Of a stretch of 64,000 bases of DNA, positions 63,074 to 64,000 are shown one piece after another. The stretch comes from Mesorhizobium sp. B2-1-1. Lineage in GTDB: Bacteria > Pseudomonadota > Alphaproteobacteria > Rhizobiales > Rhizobiaceae. Below the pieces are notes generated by a model that saw only the letters and a program-made list of their open reading frames with translations, was not told the origin of the DNA and did not search any database. Position 1 is the first letter of the stretch; each line of letters opens with the position of its first letter. The translations under genes and the position numbers were made by a program. The stretch is from the NCBI RefSeq assembly GCF_006442975.2, contig NZ_CP083954.1, positions 2,549,501 to 2,613,500 of the forward strand, read 5' to 3'.

Positions 63074-63733
63074 ATGGCCAATGGCGGCGACCAGACAAAT
63101 CTGCGGGAGCAGGCCTATGCCAGCTTCACGCGGCATTTGCTGGCCCGCGACCTCAAGCCGGGCCAGTTCGTGTCGCAGCGCGAACTCGTCGCGTTCACCG
63201 GCCTGCCGCTCGGCGCCATCCGCGAGATCGTGCCGCGCCTGGAAGCCGAGGGGTTGTTGACGACGATCCCGCAGCGCGGCATGCAGATTGCGCATATCGA
63301 CATCAGCCTGATCCGCGAGGCCTTCCAGTTCCGCCTGTTCATGGAGCGCGAGGCGGTGGCGCTGTTCACCGTCAGCGCCTCCGACGACGAACTCGCGCGC
63401 TTGCGCCGCGAGCATGAGGACATGCTGGCGCAGGCGCTGGCGCAGACCCCGACGCCGGAGATGGAGGCCAGGGCTCAGACCATCGACTGGGCCATGCACG
63501 ATACTTTCATCGATGCGCTCGGCAACGAGATCATTGCCAAGGCCTATCTGGTCAATTCGGTGAAGATCCGCCTGATCCACCAGGAACGGTTCCGCATCGA
63601 CGGGCGCGTGGTGCCGGTGATGCGCGAGCATCTGAGCGTGATCGAAGCCCTCGAAAGCCGCAATCCACAAAAGGCGGTCGAGGCGATCAGCCAGCATATC
63701 GACAATGCGCGCCGGCTGGCGCTCCATATCTGA
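63074..63733 (+). CDS. GntR-family regulator (FCD domain)
   Basis: A 219-aa regulator from ATG 63074. N-terminal winged helix: LREQAYASFTRHLLARDLKP, SQRELVAFTGLPLGAIREIV then PRLEAEGLLTTIPQRGMQIA. The C-terminal all-helix FCD domain holds FRLFMEREAVALFTVSASDD and RIDGRVVPVMREHLSVIEAL with probable metal-binding His. It lies 19 bases after the DapA-like gene and probably controls this cluster. Confidence 0.92.
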   Translation: MANGGDQTNLREQAYASFTRHLLARDLKPGQFVSQRELVAFTGLPLGAIREIVPRLEAEGLLTTIPQRGMQIAHIDISLIREAFQFRLFMEREAVALFTVSASDDELARLRREHEDMLAQALAQTPTPEMEARAQTIDWAMHDTFIDALGNEIIAKAYLVNSVKIRLIHQERFRIDGRVVPVMREHLSVIEALESRNPQKAVEAISQHIDNARRLALHI

Positions 63734-63796
63734 GGAAGCAGGCCGCGCCGTGCCTGTCGCGGCGCAATCGACAACGACAGCAACCGGGAGGAAGAA

Positions 63797-64000
63797 ATGC
63801 CGTCCAATCCATTCAACCCAACCAGAAGGCAGCTCCTTGCGGGCGCCGCCATGCTCGCCGGCGCCGGCTTTGCCGGTATCCGCCCGAGCCTTGCCGCCGG
63901 CGTCGAGTGGAAGCGCTTCGCGGGCACGACGCTCGATGTCAATCTGGTGAAAAGCCCGCGCAGCGACACGCTGATCAAATATCTCGCCGAGTTCGAGGAT
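63797..64000 (+). CDS. ABC substrate-binding protein, N-terminal part only
   Basis: The frame from ATG 63797 has GGGAGGAAG before it and encodes a Tat-like leader (PTRRQLLAGAAMLAGAGFAG) and the start of a binding protein (VEWKRFAGTTLDVNLVKSPR). It runs off the window at residue 68. It is preceded by the GntR regulator and probably heads the transporter genes of the cluster. Confidence 0.75.
   Translation, partial: MPSNPFNPTRRQLLAGAAMLAGAGFAGIRPSLAAGVEWKRFAGTTLDVNLVKSPRSDTLIKYLAEFED

Overview
The window looks like a chromosome segment of a Mesorhizobium-like alphaproteobacterium (Rhizobiales). The evidence is very high GC with matching codon use, a GcrA-type regulator, tandem DUF982 proteins, DUF1488 and DUF6456-like proteins, a CIRCE-controlled groESL operon, many ABC importers with dedicated regulators, and short palindromic intergenic repeats of the RIME type. 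No rRNA, CRISPR array, insertion sequence or transposase was seen.

Layout. 1-4743: the visibly AT-richer end of a two-gene module, a giant helical-repeat protein cut by the window edge plus a 255-aa partner, that resembles an NTPase-type anti-phage system. 5.2-15.3 kb: housekeeping and accessory genes (lipoprotein, methyltransferase, antiporter with stress-protein tail, DUF763, DUF2270, ChaC), then an ArsR-AHSA1-VOC operon with a clear promoter and two DUF1801 proteins. 15.4-21.9 kb: an arabinofuranoside-type unit (GH127 enzyme, sugar ABC importer without ATPase, LacI regulator). 22-29.5 kb: a gene-poor stretch holding a tRNA-Cys-like sequence, small proteins, groESL, NUDIX, free-Met sulfoxide reductase, YeiH-type exporter, GNAT and ACT proteins. 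29.6-32.5 kb: aldehyde dehydrogenase and a RES/Xre toxin-antitoxin pair. 32.5-36.2 kb: a complete polar amino-acid ABC importer with an Lrp regulator. 36.4-45.6 kb: regulator-enzyme pairs (LysR/TSUP, LysR/aldo-keto reductase, MmyB-type HTH/SDR), Usp, phosphatase, VOC, RNA pseudouridine synthase and a RibD-like reductase. 45.9-52.4 kb: a ribose-type ABC importer, an unknown membrane protein and a Ca2+/H+ antiporter. 52.4-54.2 kb: three overlapping genes for membrane-anchored proteins of unknown function. 54.3-59.4 kb: a phage-like regulatory island (CI/LexA-like repressor, ParDE, GcrA-like protein, DUF982 pair, DUF6456-like protein). 59.5-64 kb: a small secreted protein, an OatA-like acyltransferase, and the start of a DapA-like/GntR/ABC catabolic cluster that runs off the window.

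Points that stand out. (1) In all three complete ABC importer operons a palindromic or tandem repeat sits exactly between the binding-protein gene and the next gene, where it could set the excess of binding protein over permease. (2) The phage-like repressor has a GCATAA-N9-TTATGC palindrome at its own promoter, and a 14-base match to it lies about 1.9 kb away in another promoter region. (3) The tRNA-Cys-like gene has G at position 33 and a six-pair T stem. (4) The first 4.7 kb is a candidate defence module whose decisive N-terminal part lies outside the window.
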